Shown here: positions 16,838 through 24,936 of the stretch, in pieces
How the letters are laid out: the number at the start of each line of letters is the position of its first letter
Numbering within the stretch: the stretch's first letter is position 1
Source: Fibrobacter sp.
GTDB taxonomy: Bacteria; Fibrobacterota; Chitinivibrionia; Chitinivibrionales; Chitinispirillaceae
Direction of reading: 5' to 3'
Assembly (NCBI GenBank): GCA_012728995.1
Contig: JAAYEB010000204.1
Coordinates: forward strand, 1-37,870
DNA: 37,870 nt
The notes under the pieces: model-generated
The model's input: the letters and a program-made list of their open reading frames with translations, nothing else
Told to the model about the DNA's origin: nothing
Database searches by the model: none
Translations under genes and position numbers: made by a program

Positions 16838-19024
16838 GTGGTCATATCGGTAGAAAATGCAAAACAAGGTATGATTCTCTCCAAAGATGTGTTTCTTTCT
16901 AATGGTAACATGCTTATCAGGAATAAGAAAACGCTGACACCCGAAATAATTCAACTTCTGAAAAAACATCGTATTGAATACATTGAAATATATGAAAATA
17001 GTGACACCGAAAACAAAGGTAACAAACAAAAAGATTTTAGTATGCCCAAAAAGTTTCCACGAATTAAAGTTATAATTAATGAAGATGCCATGGATGCATC
17101 ATTAATTATTGAACCACCCGATATTGATACTGAAGATATTTCATATGAATATCTTGTCCAGATCCTCAAAGAAAATGATATCTGTTTTGGCATCAAGGAA
17201 CCTGTTTTAAAAAACATTGTTGAACAGTGGAATAAAAATAAAAAAAGATCTGAATTTGAACACATCGCACAAGGTATTTATCCAAAGAGTTACCCTCTTG
17301 AAAACAATATTGATCTTCTTGTACAGTGCGTTTCAAATAAAGACGATTTTGATAAAATTCGAAACTTTAAAAATTACTGGGAAATAGCTGAAATTACACC
17401 AAATGTTCAACGAGTTAAACCAGGTATGGTTATTGCACAAATACAAAGTCCCAATCCCTCATATGCAGGGAAAAACATTAAAGGGGAACAGATTTTTTCC
17501 ACAGATTCCACTTATACCAGCCTGGTATTTGAAAATGGAGTTGAGTTATCTGCAAACAATGATCAGATTATTGCAAAATCAGACGGGTTAGCTTTCTTTT
17601 TTAATAATACTATAGGTATTCGGGAGTTAAATTTTGACGGTTTCGTTGATGTTGTTGTAAGTCCGGATAAGATGAAAGCATATCTGAAGGTTTATCCTGG
17701 TGGCATTGGTGGCAAAATGCCGGATGAAATGTCTATCCGTAAACTTTTAAAACAAAAAGGCGTAGTTTTCGGAATTATTGAAGATAATTTAAAAAAACTA
17801 TTAACTGATTTTGAGAACAGTATTTATACCTCAGAGAATTTTCTGATTGCTCAAGGTACAGATGCAGTAAAAGGTAAAGACGGAATTGTCGAATTTCTTT
17901 TTAAAAGAGAAACATCATTAAAACCCCAACGCAATCCGGACGGTTCCGTTGATTACAAAAATGTAAACATAATCAACGCTGTTTCTGCAAAACAGAAGTT
18001 GGCTATACTACACCCACCACAAAAAGGTGAACCTGGTAAAAATGTGCTGGGCCAGGAAATGCCTTGTCTGGATGGAGTTGCAGCAAAATTACCATCCGGA
18101 AAGAACACTTTACCTGCCCCCCAAAACTCCGATTGGCTGATCGCTGCTATAGATGGAATCGTGAGTTTTAATGGATCAAATGTTGAAGTGTTTGAAGGTT
18201 TTGTTGTTCCGGGAGACATAGATTATTCAACCGGTAATATTGAATACGAAAAATCGGTAGTTGTAAATGGTGATGTAAAATCCGGTTTTTCTATAAATTG
18301 CGGGGGAGATCTTCAGGTTAAAGGGACAATAGAAGATTGCAGTCTGACCATTGGCGGGAATGTATTGTGTAAGCTCGGATTTATTGGTCAAGGGAAAGGA
18401 ATTATTGATTCAAAAGGTGATGTAAATCTTGGATTTATAAAGAATCAAACTGTCAAATCACGAAAGAATGTCAATGTAGCCAAAGAAGCTTTAAATTGCA
18501 ATATTTTTGCCAAATATTCAATTGCAATACACGGAAGACCTATATCCGTAGCAGGTGGAAAATTAATGGCACGCGATTCAATTACAGTTTATTCTGTTGG
18601 CAATCACAGCAACATTCGTACAACACTTGAAATCGGAACCGATTTCTCCCTTCTTGAAGAACTTCAAAAAACCCAACAGCAGCTTGATGATCTATCTTCC
18701 AACTTTCAGAAATTATCTGAAAGTTTTAAAAAATTTGAAAACATAATCACCAATAAGAAAAATTTTCCCGAAAAGAATCACACTCTGTTTTTAAAACTTA
18801 CAGAAAGCATTCAGAAACATAAGCAGCAAATGGACTTACTAAAACAGAGAGAAAAGATAATACAAAATAAAGTTTACTCTTTTGGTTCAGCTTTCATTTC
18901 GTTTAAACATGCAATATACCCGGGAACTATTATTAAGATTGGTGAAAGAGTTTTAATAATTAAAGAAGAGGTTCTGGGACCCAAAAAAGTATATTTTATC
19001 AAAAATGAAATAAAAATTATTTAA
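16838..19024 (+). CDS. fapA: FapA (DUF342) family protein with HD-GYP-like N-terminal domain
   Basis: 728 residues from a GTG with AAGGAG five bases upstream. Residues 1-52 (ending RIEYIEIYE) resemble the small beta-rich domain at the N-terminus of many HD-GYP and related signalling proteins (pattern GMILSKDVF...NGNMLIRNKK). From about 65 to 600 is the FapA/DUF342 region, with a repetitive beta-helix near 480-590 full of glycine turns (VVVNGDVKSGFSINCGGDL). Residues about 605-685 form a coiled coil, and a short beta domain ends the protein. FapA-type proteins bind polymers or localise proteins and were linked to flagellar assembly, but they are widespread in bacteria without flagella, and no flagellar gene occurs here. 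Its own promoter is described separately. Confidence 0.9.
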   Translation: MVISVENAKQGMILSKDVFLSNGNMLIRNKKTLTPEIIQLLKKHRIEYIEIYENSDTENKGNKQKDFSMPKKFPRIKVIINEDAMDASLIIEPPDIDTEDISYEYLVQILKENDICFGIKEPVLKNIVEQWNKNKKRSEFEHIAQGIYPKSYPLENNIDLLVQCVSNKDDFDKIRNFKNYWEIAEITPNVQRVKPGMVIAQIQSPNPSYAGKNIKGEQIFSTDSTYTSLVFENGVELSANNDQIIAKSDGLAFFFNNTIGIRELNFDGFVDVVVSPDKMKAYLKVYPGGIGGKMPDEMSIRKLLKQKGVVFGIIEDNLKKLLTDFENSIYTSENFLIAQGTDAVKGKDGIVEFLFKRETSLKPQRNPDGSVDYKNVNIINAVSAKQKLAILHPPQKGEPGKNVLGQEMPCLDGVAAKLPSGKNTLPAPQNSDWLIAAIDGIVSFNGSNVEVFEGFVVPGDIDYSTGNIEYEKSVVVNGDVKSGFSINCGGDLQVKGTIEDCSLTIGGNVLCKLGFIGQGKGIIDSKGDVNLGFIKNQTVKSRKNVNVAKEALNCNIFAKYSIAIHGRPISVAGGKLMARDSITVYSVGNHSNIRTTLEIGTDFSLLEELQKTQQQLDDLSSNFQKLSESFKKFENIITNKKNFPEKNHTLFLKLTESIQKHKQQMDLLKQREKIIQNKVYSFGSAFISFKHAIYPGTIIKIGERVLIIKEEVLGPKKVYFIKNEIKII

Positions 19025-19345
19025 TCTGACAACCAACAACTTGAACTCAATGCTTCTTTAAACAGTTGCAGTAATGTCCTGAAAATACAGATGATTGGTA
19101 ATCCTGAACCTTAACCTTATACAAACAACTAACCGTCATTACTGATAGATTTTTCAATGTCTCTTTTGGGAAATATTTGAAAATCCCTCCCCTTTCCTGC
19201 AACGAAGTTGTTTTCCCAGATATTCAGGAAAAAAGAAAACAAGGATATAATACTATTATCTGCAAATTTAAATAAATTATTGGGTTAACTCTCAATGCCT
19301 GAAAAGGTTGCTTTTTAAATCAATTTCAAAGTCGGGGAACTATTC
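19025..19345. other. 321-bp convergent spacer
   Basis: fapA and the SpoIIE-type gene end here from opposite sides. I see no strong intrinsic terminator; short T- and A-rich tracts near 19215-19245 are weak candidates. No coding frame is supported. Confidence 0.4.
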
Positions 19346-20638
19346 TCATTTTTTTCGGCGATACTTTTTACCTGTAATTCTGTTTCCTTTTTCATTAAAT
19401 TCGATTTCATCAAAATAGTGCCTTACAATAAAAATTCCCCTCCCGTGGTCTTTGATTCTATTTTCAGGTAATAACGGATCTGGTAATTTGGTATAATCAA
19501 AACCATCACCTTCATCTATAACACTTATTGAAGCAGCTTCAGGTGAAACTTTGTAAAAGATCTTGACAATTTTTGACAAATCATTCCTGTTACCATGAAT
19601 AATTGCATTTGTAATCATTTCAAATATGCATATTTTGATCTGTCTTATACTGCTGTCCTCGAATCCATTTTTGTCCATTTCTTTAAGAATAAACGAACAG
19701 GTATTTTCAATTTCATCCATGTTTTTTAAAACCAATACTCCAGGTTTTTCTTCGGTACTGAAACCAGAATCTTTCAGTAAATCATCAGGATCGCCAACTT
19801 CAATGCAGAGCATTGTAAAATCATCTCTTAATGAAGCCCCATCTCTGAATACCTGATGATCAGCGGTAATGCTGTCCAGAACATTTTGTGGAGTCTCTTT
19901 AGCAATTTGCATAAATATCTGTTCTAAACGTTTAATTCCATATAGATTTCCTTGGGAATTACACCCCTCAGTAACACCGTCCGTATAAAGCAATATCTTG
20001 TCACCAGCATTAAGCGACACTGTTTCATCTTTATATTCTACAATTGGAAGAAGAGCTGTATGCCCAACAAAAAAACCTTTAGAATCAAGTCTGGCTATCT
20101 GTCTATTTTTCGATTCAAAAAGCAAAGGAGCTACATGACCGGCTCTTGAATATACCATAGAGTTTTTAACAGGATCTATCAGACATAGAAAAGCAGTAAG
20201 ATATTGTTCAGTTTTTACAAAATGGCAAATCTTTTTATTAACTTCACAAAAAACTTCAGATGGAGATTCGAATTTCTCAATATAATGTGCAAACAGCATT
20301 TTTGCCATGGCAGCAATAAGAGCAGCCGGAATACCATGGCCAGAGACATCGAAAATAAGTACAGCTATTTTTTGCCTCTGAGTAACAATGATATCATAAA
20401 GATCACCTCCAATTTTATCTGCTGGAATATAAACTGCAGAAGTTTTCAAATTTGCAGTTTCGGGAAGCTCTCTGGGTATCAAACTTTCCTGAATCTGTTT
20501 TGCCAGATCCATTTCCTCTTTGATTTTATAACGGATTTGCTCAAGTTTTTGTTTGGTATTTTCAAGCTCCTGCTCTTTTATTTCCAGCAAATCAATCAGA
20601 GAATACCTGTTATTTTTGTGATCTGTAATTTTGGCCAT
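19346..20638 (-). CDS. SpoIIE/RsbU-type PP2C phosphatase fused to RsbW-like HATPase
   Basis: 430 residues. A coiled coil (about 14-45) leads into a SpoIIE-type PP2C domain (about 60-275) with its metal-binding motifs IGGDLYDI, DVSGHGIPAAL, LYTDGVTEG and DDFTMLCIEV. Residues about 295-430 are a HATPase_c domain of the anti-sigma kinase kind: N box EMITNAIIHGN, then DEGDGFD and GRGIFIVRHYFD. Such fusions can both dephosphorylate and phosphorylate an anti-sigma-factor antagonist (STAS protein), working as a two-way partner switch. No STAS protein or sigma factor is in the window. There is no receiver or sensor domain. It follows the rhomboid gene by 40 bp and likely ends the kdsB-pil operon. Confidence 0.92.
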   Translation of the reverse strand: MAKITDHKNNRYSLIDLLEIKEQELENTKQKLEQIRYKIKEEMDLAKQIQESLIPRELPETANLKTSAVYIPADKIGGDLYDIIVTQRQKIAVLIFDVSGHGIPAALIAAMAKMLFAHYIEKFESPSEVFCEVNKKICHFVKTEQYLTAFLCLIDPVKNSMVYSRAGHVAPLLFESKNRQIARLDSKGFFVGHTALLPIVEYKDETVSLNAGDKILLYTDGVTEGCNSQGNLYGIKRLEQIFMQIAKETPQNVLDSITADHQVFRDGASLRDDFTMLCIEVGDPDDLLKDSGFSTEEKPGVLVLKNMDEIENTCSFILKEMDKNGFEDSSIRQIKICIFEMITNAIIHGNRNDLSKIVKIFYKVSPEAASISVIDEGDGFDYTKLPDPLLPENRIKDHGRGIFIVRHYFDEIEFNEKGNRITGKKYRRKK

Positions 20639-20678
20639 ACTATTTACTTTGAAATGCCCTATGTCAATTAAGTATTGG

Positions 20679-21527
20679 TTACTTTCGTTTAAAGGGATCG
20701 AACGGAATTATTTTTTTTCTTTTTACCTGTTCCCGCTCGCTTTTTTTCATCTTTTTCAGTATTTTTTTTTCAGACTCAGTTAAAGATTGAATTCCTTGCC
20801 GTCCAATTTTGTTCAGAATAGGATCAATAGTATTTTCAAAATAATTTTTCCTATTCAGTTCTTCTTTTATTCGTTTCCTGTTATTCCTTTCAGAATAAGT
20901 CTTCAATATATCTTCAGTAATAGAAGAAATAATGGGATACAGTTTTATGTAAGTAAAAGCTATAATAATTCCACCTAAATGAGTAAGATGTGAAACAATA
21001 CCCCCAGGGGATAATACACCAAAGAGTGAAATTATTGCATACCCAATTACAACAATTCGAATATTAATCGGTAAAATGAAAAATAAAAGTACCTGCCGGT
21101 AAGGAAAGTAAAGGGCATAAACAGTTAAAACACCAAGGACAGCTCCTGATGCACCTATAACCGGAATAAATCTCATATCTCCATTGAAAAGATTGATTAA
21201 ACTGAAAAAACCGGAACCGGCCCCACAAATCAAATAAAAAATTGCGAATCTTTTTGTTCCCCATCTCTCTTCAATTTCTGTTCCAAACATCCATAACATC
21301 AACATATTGAAAAGAATATGAAAAGGATAAGAGGGTGCATGGAGAAAAACATAAGTAACAAGGCGCCATAATTGAAAATGCATGAATGTATACCAGGGAA
21401 TCAGGGCACCCCATTGTATCAATAACCTTGATGTAAAAGGAAGAATCTGAAACAGGTAAACGCAAAACGTAACAATAATTATGATTTTAATTGCTTTTGT
21501 AATACTCCTGTACCCCAAGGACATCAT
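20679..21527 (-). CDS. Rhomboid family intramembrane serine protease
   Basis: 282 residues from the ATG at 21527, which has AAGGTG six bases upstream; a GTG at 21536 overlaps that site and is rejected. Six or so membrane helices precede a basic cytoplasmic tail rich in Lys/Arg (EKKILKKMKKSEREQ). Catalytic features are present: the Ser in GASGAVLG (S127), the His in SHLTHLGG (H183) and the helix-2 HILFN motif. Rhomboids cleave transmembrane segments; the substrate is unknown. It starts 16 bp after coaD and runs into the SpoIIE-type gene. Confidence 0.92.
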   Translation of the reverse strand: MMSLGYRSITKAIKIIIIVTFCVYLFQILPFTSRLLIQWGALIPWYTFMHFQLWRLVTYVFLHAPSYPFHILFNMLMLWMFGTEIEERWGTKRFAIFYLICGAGSGFFSLINLFNGDMRFIPVIGASGAVLGVLTVYALYFPYRQVLLFFILPINIRIVVIGYAIISLFGVLSPGGIVSHLTHLGGIIIAFTYIKLYPIISSITEDILKTYSERNNRKRIKEELNRKNYFENTIDPILNKIGRQGIQSLTESEKKILKKMKKSEREQVKRKKIIPFDPFKRK

Positions 21528-21543
21528 TAAAAGCACCTTTGTT

Positions 21544-22035
21544 TCAATTACATATTTCGTTGTTGAATTTTTTATGTACCTTTTGCATTACATATTTCGG
21601 AACAAAAGATGAAATATCACCTCCCAATTTTGCAATTTGCTTGACAATTGTCGAGTTAAGATAAATATATCTCGAACTTGGCATAAGAAATACAGTTTCC
21701 GCAGTTGAACGAAGGTTACGGTTTGTAAATGCCATCTGGAACTCGTAGTCAAAATCAGATAAAGCTCGCAACCCTCTTATCAATACAGTAGCACCAAAAT
21801 CATTTAAGCAGTTAACCATTAATCCAGAGTAGCTTTCAACCTGAATTTCTGGTATCTCACTAAAAGCCTCTTTTACCATTTCGAGTCTTTCACTTATTGA
21901 AAACAGTGGCTTTTTTCCGGGATTCTCTGCTACAACAGCAACTACTTTATGAAAAATTTTTGATGCACGAACTGCAATATCAATATGTCCAAAAGTTATT
22001 GGATCAAAAGTACCTGGATACAAAGCTATTTTCAT
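21544..22035 (-). CDS. coaD: Phosphopantetheine adenylyltransferase
   Basis: 163 residues, normal length. The nucleotidyltransferase motif TFGH (14-17) follows YPGTFDP; LIRGLRALSDFDYE and FLMPSSRYIYLNST are family signatures. It transfers AMP from ATP to 4'-phosphopantetheine, the next-to-last step to coenzyme A. AAGGT lies a few bases before the ATG. It follows rsmD by 14 bp, the very common bacterial rsmD-coaD pairing. Confidence 0.97.
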   Translation of the reverse strand: MKIALYPGTFDPITFGHIDIAVRASKIFHKVVAVVAENPGKKPLFSISERLEMVKEAFSEIPEIQVESYSGLMVNCLNDFGATVLIRGLRALSDFDYEFQMAFTNRNLRSTAETVFLMPSSRYIYLNSTIVKQIAKLGGDISSFVPKYVMQKVHKKFNNEICN

Positions 22036-22049
22036 TATCTTACCTTGTT

Positions 22050-22610
22050 TTACAATCTGGCTGATCGTTTATAAAAATCAATTACAGTATTTCCATAATA
22101 TCTTATATCGTATGGTTTGAATTCAATATCTGAGAAAATATCCTTGCTCTTATAATCCAAGCTGTGCTCGTATATCAGGATGCCATTTGTCGATAGCAGA
22201 AACGAAATATCAAATATTAAATCCTTTAACTTACACAAATCATATGGTGGATCATAATAGATAATATCATAACAGCCATCTTTATTATTAATAAACCTGT
22301 TAACATCCTGATTATAAAACCGACATCTGTCTGTCACACCCAGAATTTTGGCATTCTTTTTCAAGTAATCAAGTCTGTTTCTGTCTTTCTCAACGAAATC
22401 TGCTCTTGATGCACCTCGACTAAGCATTTCGAACCCCAATGCTCCGCTTCCAGAACAGATATCTGCCGTAACGGCATCTTGAAGTTTTGGTTTGATGATC
22501 TCGCAAACTGATTCGCGTGTACGTTCCAGGGTAGGACGAAAAGATTTCCCACGATCCGGAGTGTACAATATCCGGCCTTTGAATTCACCGGATATGATCC
22601 GAAATTTCAT
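22050..22610 (-). CDS. rsmD: 16S rRNA (guanine-966-N2)-methyltransferase
   Basis: 186 residues. The N-terminal signature ISGEFKGR...RPTLERTRESV, the SAM-binding segment DICSGSGALGFEMLSRGA and the catalytic YYDPPYD are all RsmD hallmarks. It methylates G966 in helix 31 of 16S rRNA. Its ATG is one base after the stop of the pilN-pilO fusion gene, so ribosome biogenesis genes are embedded in a pilus operon. Confidence 0.96.
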   Translation of the reverse strand: MKFRIISGEFKGRILYTPDRGKSFRPTLERTRESVCEIIKPKLQDAVTADICSGSGALGFEMLSRGASRADFVEKDRNRLDYLKKNAKILGVTDRCRFYNQDVNRFINNKDGCYDIIYYDPPYDLCKLKDLIFDISFLLSTNGILIYEHSLDYKSKDIFSDIEFKPYDIRYYGNTVIDFYKRSARL

Positions 22611-22611
22611 A

Positions 22612-23526
22612 CTAGTCTTTCACTGTTAGCAACAACTCAGCATTTATTATTATACTTGATCTGGTTTTAGCTTTAATTTTTATTTTTTTGAATGCACAGA
22701 CAACCTGTTCATTATACAGATCAAGAACCAGACTTACAAAATCTTTATAAATACCAGATCCATCCACCTGATAAATAAACCGGCGGTATTGACCGACCCG
22801 TTCAGCAGATATCTGCCTGGGCTCCGAAAATTTTATTCTGTTTTCATCGGCAATTTTAACAATATGTTTTAAAATTGAAGACAATTCATCACGTGAACCA
22901 AGATTATCCACAGCCTGAAAAGGATCAGAAAAGTTTAAACCGAAATCGGTTTTGCATGTAACGACAAACTTGAATCCGTTTTTTGCATCTGAAGTAATAT
23001 AGGAATAAGGTGGCTGCAGTAAGTTAATTTTTTCTTTTTTAAGATCATTAAATGTTGAAGCAATCAACTCTTTTGTTTTTCCGACTCCATGCGCATAAAC
23101 AGTCTGGAAATTAGTTAACTCCAGGGTCTTTAATCCTATTCCTGATGGTACTACGCGACTTAGCATTGTAACTACATTTTTGCCAAAAGCAACTTCATAA
23201 TTGACTTTTTCTACAAAAGACATATCCTGGTAAGGAATGTTTAGAATACCCTCTTTAATGGATTTCTCTCTTGAATCATTGATCTCGTGGACAATATCTT
23301 CAATCATTCCGGGCTTCAGATGTGAAGAAGGGCTATAATCAGTTACAACTTTCTCCCGATTCATTTTTGGAGTAGACGGCTTTCCAAGGTGCATAAAACC
23401 AATAATCCCACCTGTAACAATAAGACATAAACCTGCGAATATGGTTATTGCAGTTATTTTTTTATTGTCCAAAACGGGTTTTTGTTTTTTTCTGTGTACT
23501 TCTTTAAGAAGATTAATTCGTATCAT
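22612..23526 (-). CDS. pilN: Type IV pilus platform protein, PilN-PilO fusion
   Basis: 304 residues from the ATG at 23526 (the in-frame TTG three codons earlier is ignored because PilN proteins start MIRINLL). The order is: PilN cytoplasmic tail IRINLLKE, one membrane helix (about 26-46), a first periplasmic ferredoxin-like half containing MLSRVVPSGIGLKTLEL (PilN type), then a second half with YQVDGSGIYKDFVSLVLDLY, the hallmark of the PilO C-terminal domain. Normal PilN and PilO are separate proteins of about 200 residues, each with its own helix; here one helix serves both. They link PilM to the outer-membrane secretin complex through PilP. It starts five bases after the pilM stop codon. No separate pilO, pilP or pilQ follows. 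Confidence 0.82.
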   Translation of the reverse strand: MIRINLLKEVHRKKQKPVLDNKKITAITIFAGLCLIVTGGIIGFMHLGKPSTPKMNREKVVTDYSPSSHLKPGMIEDIVHEINDSREKSIKEGILNIPYQDMSFVEKVNYEVAFGKNVVTMLSRVVPSGIGLKTLELTNFQTVYAHGVGKTKELIASTFNDLKKEKINLLQPPYSYITSDAKNGFKFVVTCKTDFGLNFSDPFQAVDNLGSRDELSSILKHIVKIADENRIKFSEPRQISAERVGQYRRFIYQVDGSGIYKDFVSLVLDLYNEQVVCAFKKIKIKAKTRSSIIINAELLLTVKD

Positions 23527-23531
23527 GATTA

Positions 23532-24446
23532 TCAATCATTCCCGCGGAGTGCAAGCCCTACTGAAACAGACAGTTGTGGTATATATGTTTTTAACCGTTC
23601 ATCATCTATACCCACTCTACAAGCAATTTTTCTGAAAGGATTCAGTAACTCTCCATTGTTTGTTTGATTAATTATGGAATCGGAATATTCTATCTGACTA
23701 AAGACAGATCCACATAAAAATAATTTTGCTGATTTAAGTTCATACCCATTAATATAAAGTATTCTGGAGATTTCTTTGAGGACCTTTTGTGAATACATAC
23801 CTGGTTCCAAAGCACCATATTTGTACTCGAAACACTGAAAATCAATAAATTCACCATTTAAACTAAGAATCAACTTCGTTTTTTCCATTTCCCCGTAAAC
23901 AATAATTACTGGTACCGACAAATACTCCTCATAATTAGCTTCAAATACATTTATCAAAGCAAAAATATCCAGATCCATAATAACAGGTTTCAACTTCATG
24001 TTTTTGAGAATTCCAAATACCGGTTCTATACTCTCCCTGCGATAAGCAACGGCAAGATACTCTTTCTGTGATTTCTCTGAAACAATAGCTAATTCTTGAT
24101 AATCCAGCATATATTCATTAATTGAATCATTCAGATTCTGTTCTAATTCCCACTTAACAAGTTCACTAACAGGAGATTTTTCATCGATATCCACCTGAAT
24201 ACGTTTAACAACAGCATATTCAGAAGGTACGCTGATCACTAATTCCGGACTGTGAAATTTAAATTTTCCCTTTAAACTTTTAAGTTCATCTATACTGTTC
24301 TCCCAAAAGCCAGAACCTTTACTTTCCTGTGAAACAGGTTGAATTGCAATTAAAAGAACAGCACTTTCTTCTGGAGAATACTGTGCGATACTAATATAAT
24401 CTTTCTGGATATCTAATCCACTGATATACCTGGATTTTGTTTTCAT
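23532..24446 (-). CDS. pilM: PilM-like actin-fold type IV pilus assembly protein
   Basis: 304 residues from the ATG at 24446, where the family pattern begins (ISGLDIQKDYISIAQ); the frame is open for 29 more codons upstream but these are Cys- and aromatic-rich and unlike PilM. The actin-like fold is suggested by the phosphate-1 strand GLDI, VISVPSEYAVVKRI (as in PilM), the central MDLDIFALINVF strand, and the closing SVSVGLALRG. PilM binds the PilN cytoplasmic tail and couples it to PilB. It is somewhat shorter than typical (about 350). It lies downstream of the HhH gene and just before the pilN-pilO fusion. Confidence 0.85.
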   Translation of the reverse strand: MKTKSRYISGLDIQKDYISIAQYSPEESAVLLIAIQPVSQESKGSGFWENSIDELKSLKGKFKFHSPELVISVPSEYAVVKRIQVDIDEKSPVSELVKWELEQNLNDSINEYMLDYQELAIVSEKSQKEYLAVAYRRESIEPVFGILKNMKLKPVIMDLDIFALINVFEANYEEYLSVPVIIVYGEMEKTKLILSLNGEFIDFQCFEYKYGALEPGMYSQKVLKEISRILYINGYELKSAKLFLCGSVFSQIEYSDSIINQTNNGELLNPFRKIACRVGIDDERLKTYIPQLSVSVGLALRGND

Positions 24447-24564
24447 AATTGTATATATTTCAGAAATGTCCTGATTTGCGATGCAAAACAATAAAATATA
24501 GTAAATACCATGTTGAGAATAAAAGCTAAGCAATTATTAGATACTGTTTTTTGCATTATTCCCA

Positions 24565-24936
24565 TTAAAAACATGTAAATTCCTGTATTTTAAAAAGTTT
24601 CACTCTACCAATTCCTTTCACATTAATAAGATCGTCGCCTTTTTCAAATTTTCCGAAATTTTGACGGTAATCAATAATGTTTTTTGCCAGAACCGGACCG
24701 ATACCTGGAAGCTTTTGCAGATCAGTTTGATCTGCTTCGTTAACATTAACGCAATTATCAAGAGAATGTTGTGTTAAACTTAAATTTACAGTATCGGCTA
24801 TTAAAATATTTTCTGATAGGTCTGTCAAAGCAAAATAGTGGTTATCTTTTTCATTATAAAATTGAGCCGATAGAAAGATCCATAACCCAGCACAAATAAG
24901 CCATAAAAGAATTAACATACCCCGTTTGTTCTTCAT
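24565..24936 (-). CDS. ComEA-like membrane-anchored helix-hairpin-helix protein
   Basis: 123 residues: an N-terminal hydrophobic anchor (about 6-25, MLILLWLICAGLWIFLSAQF) and a C-terminal HhH domain (about 62-123) with VNEADQTDLQKLPGIGPVLA and the second hairpin INVKGIGRVKLFKI. This is the layout of ComEA, the periplasmic DNA receptor in natural transformation, though similar HhH proteins have other roles. Its ATG overlaps the stop of the HD-GYP gene by one base (TAATG), indicating translational coupling. Location between a c-di-GMP regulator and pilM supports a pilus-linked DNA-uptake role, which is inference. Confidence 0.82.
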   Translation of the reverse strand: MKNKRGMLILLWLICAGLWIFLSAQFYNEKDNHYFALTDLSENILIADTVNLSLTQHSLDNCVNVNEADQTDLQKLPGIGPVLAKNIIDYRQNFGKFEKGDDLINVKGIGRVKLFKIQEFTCF

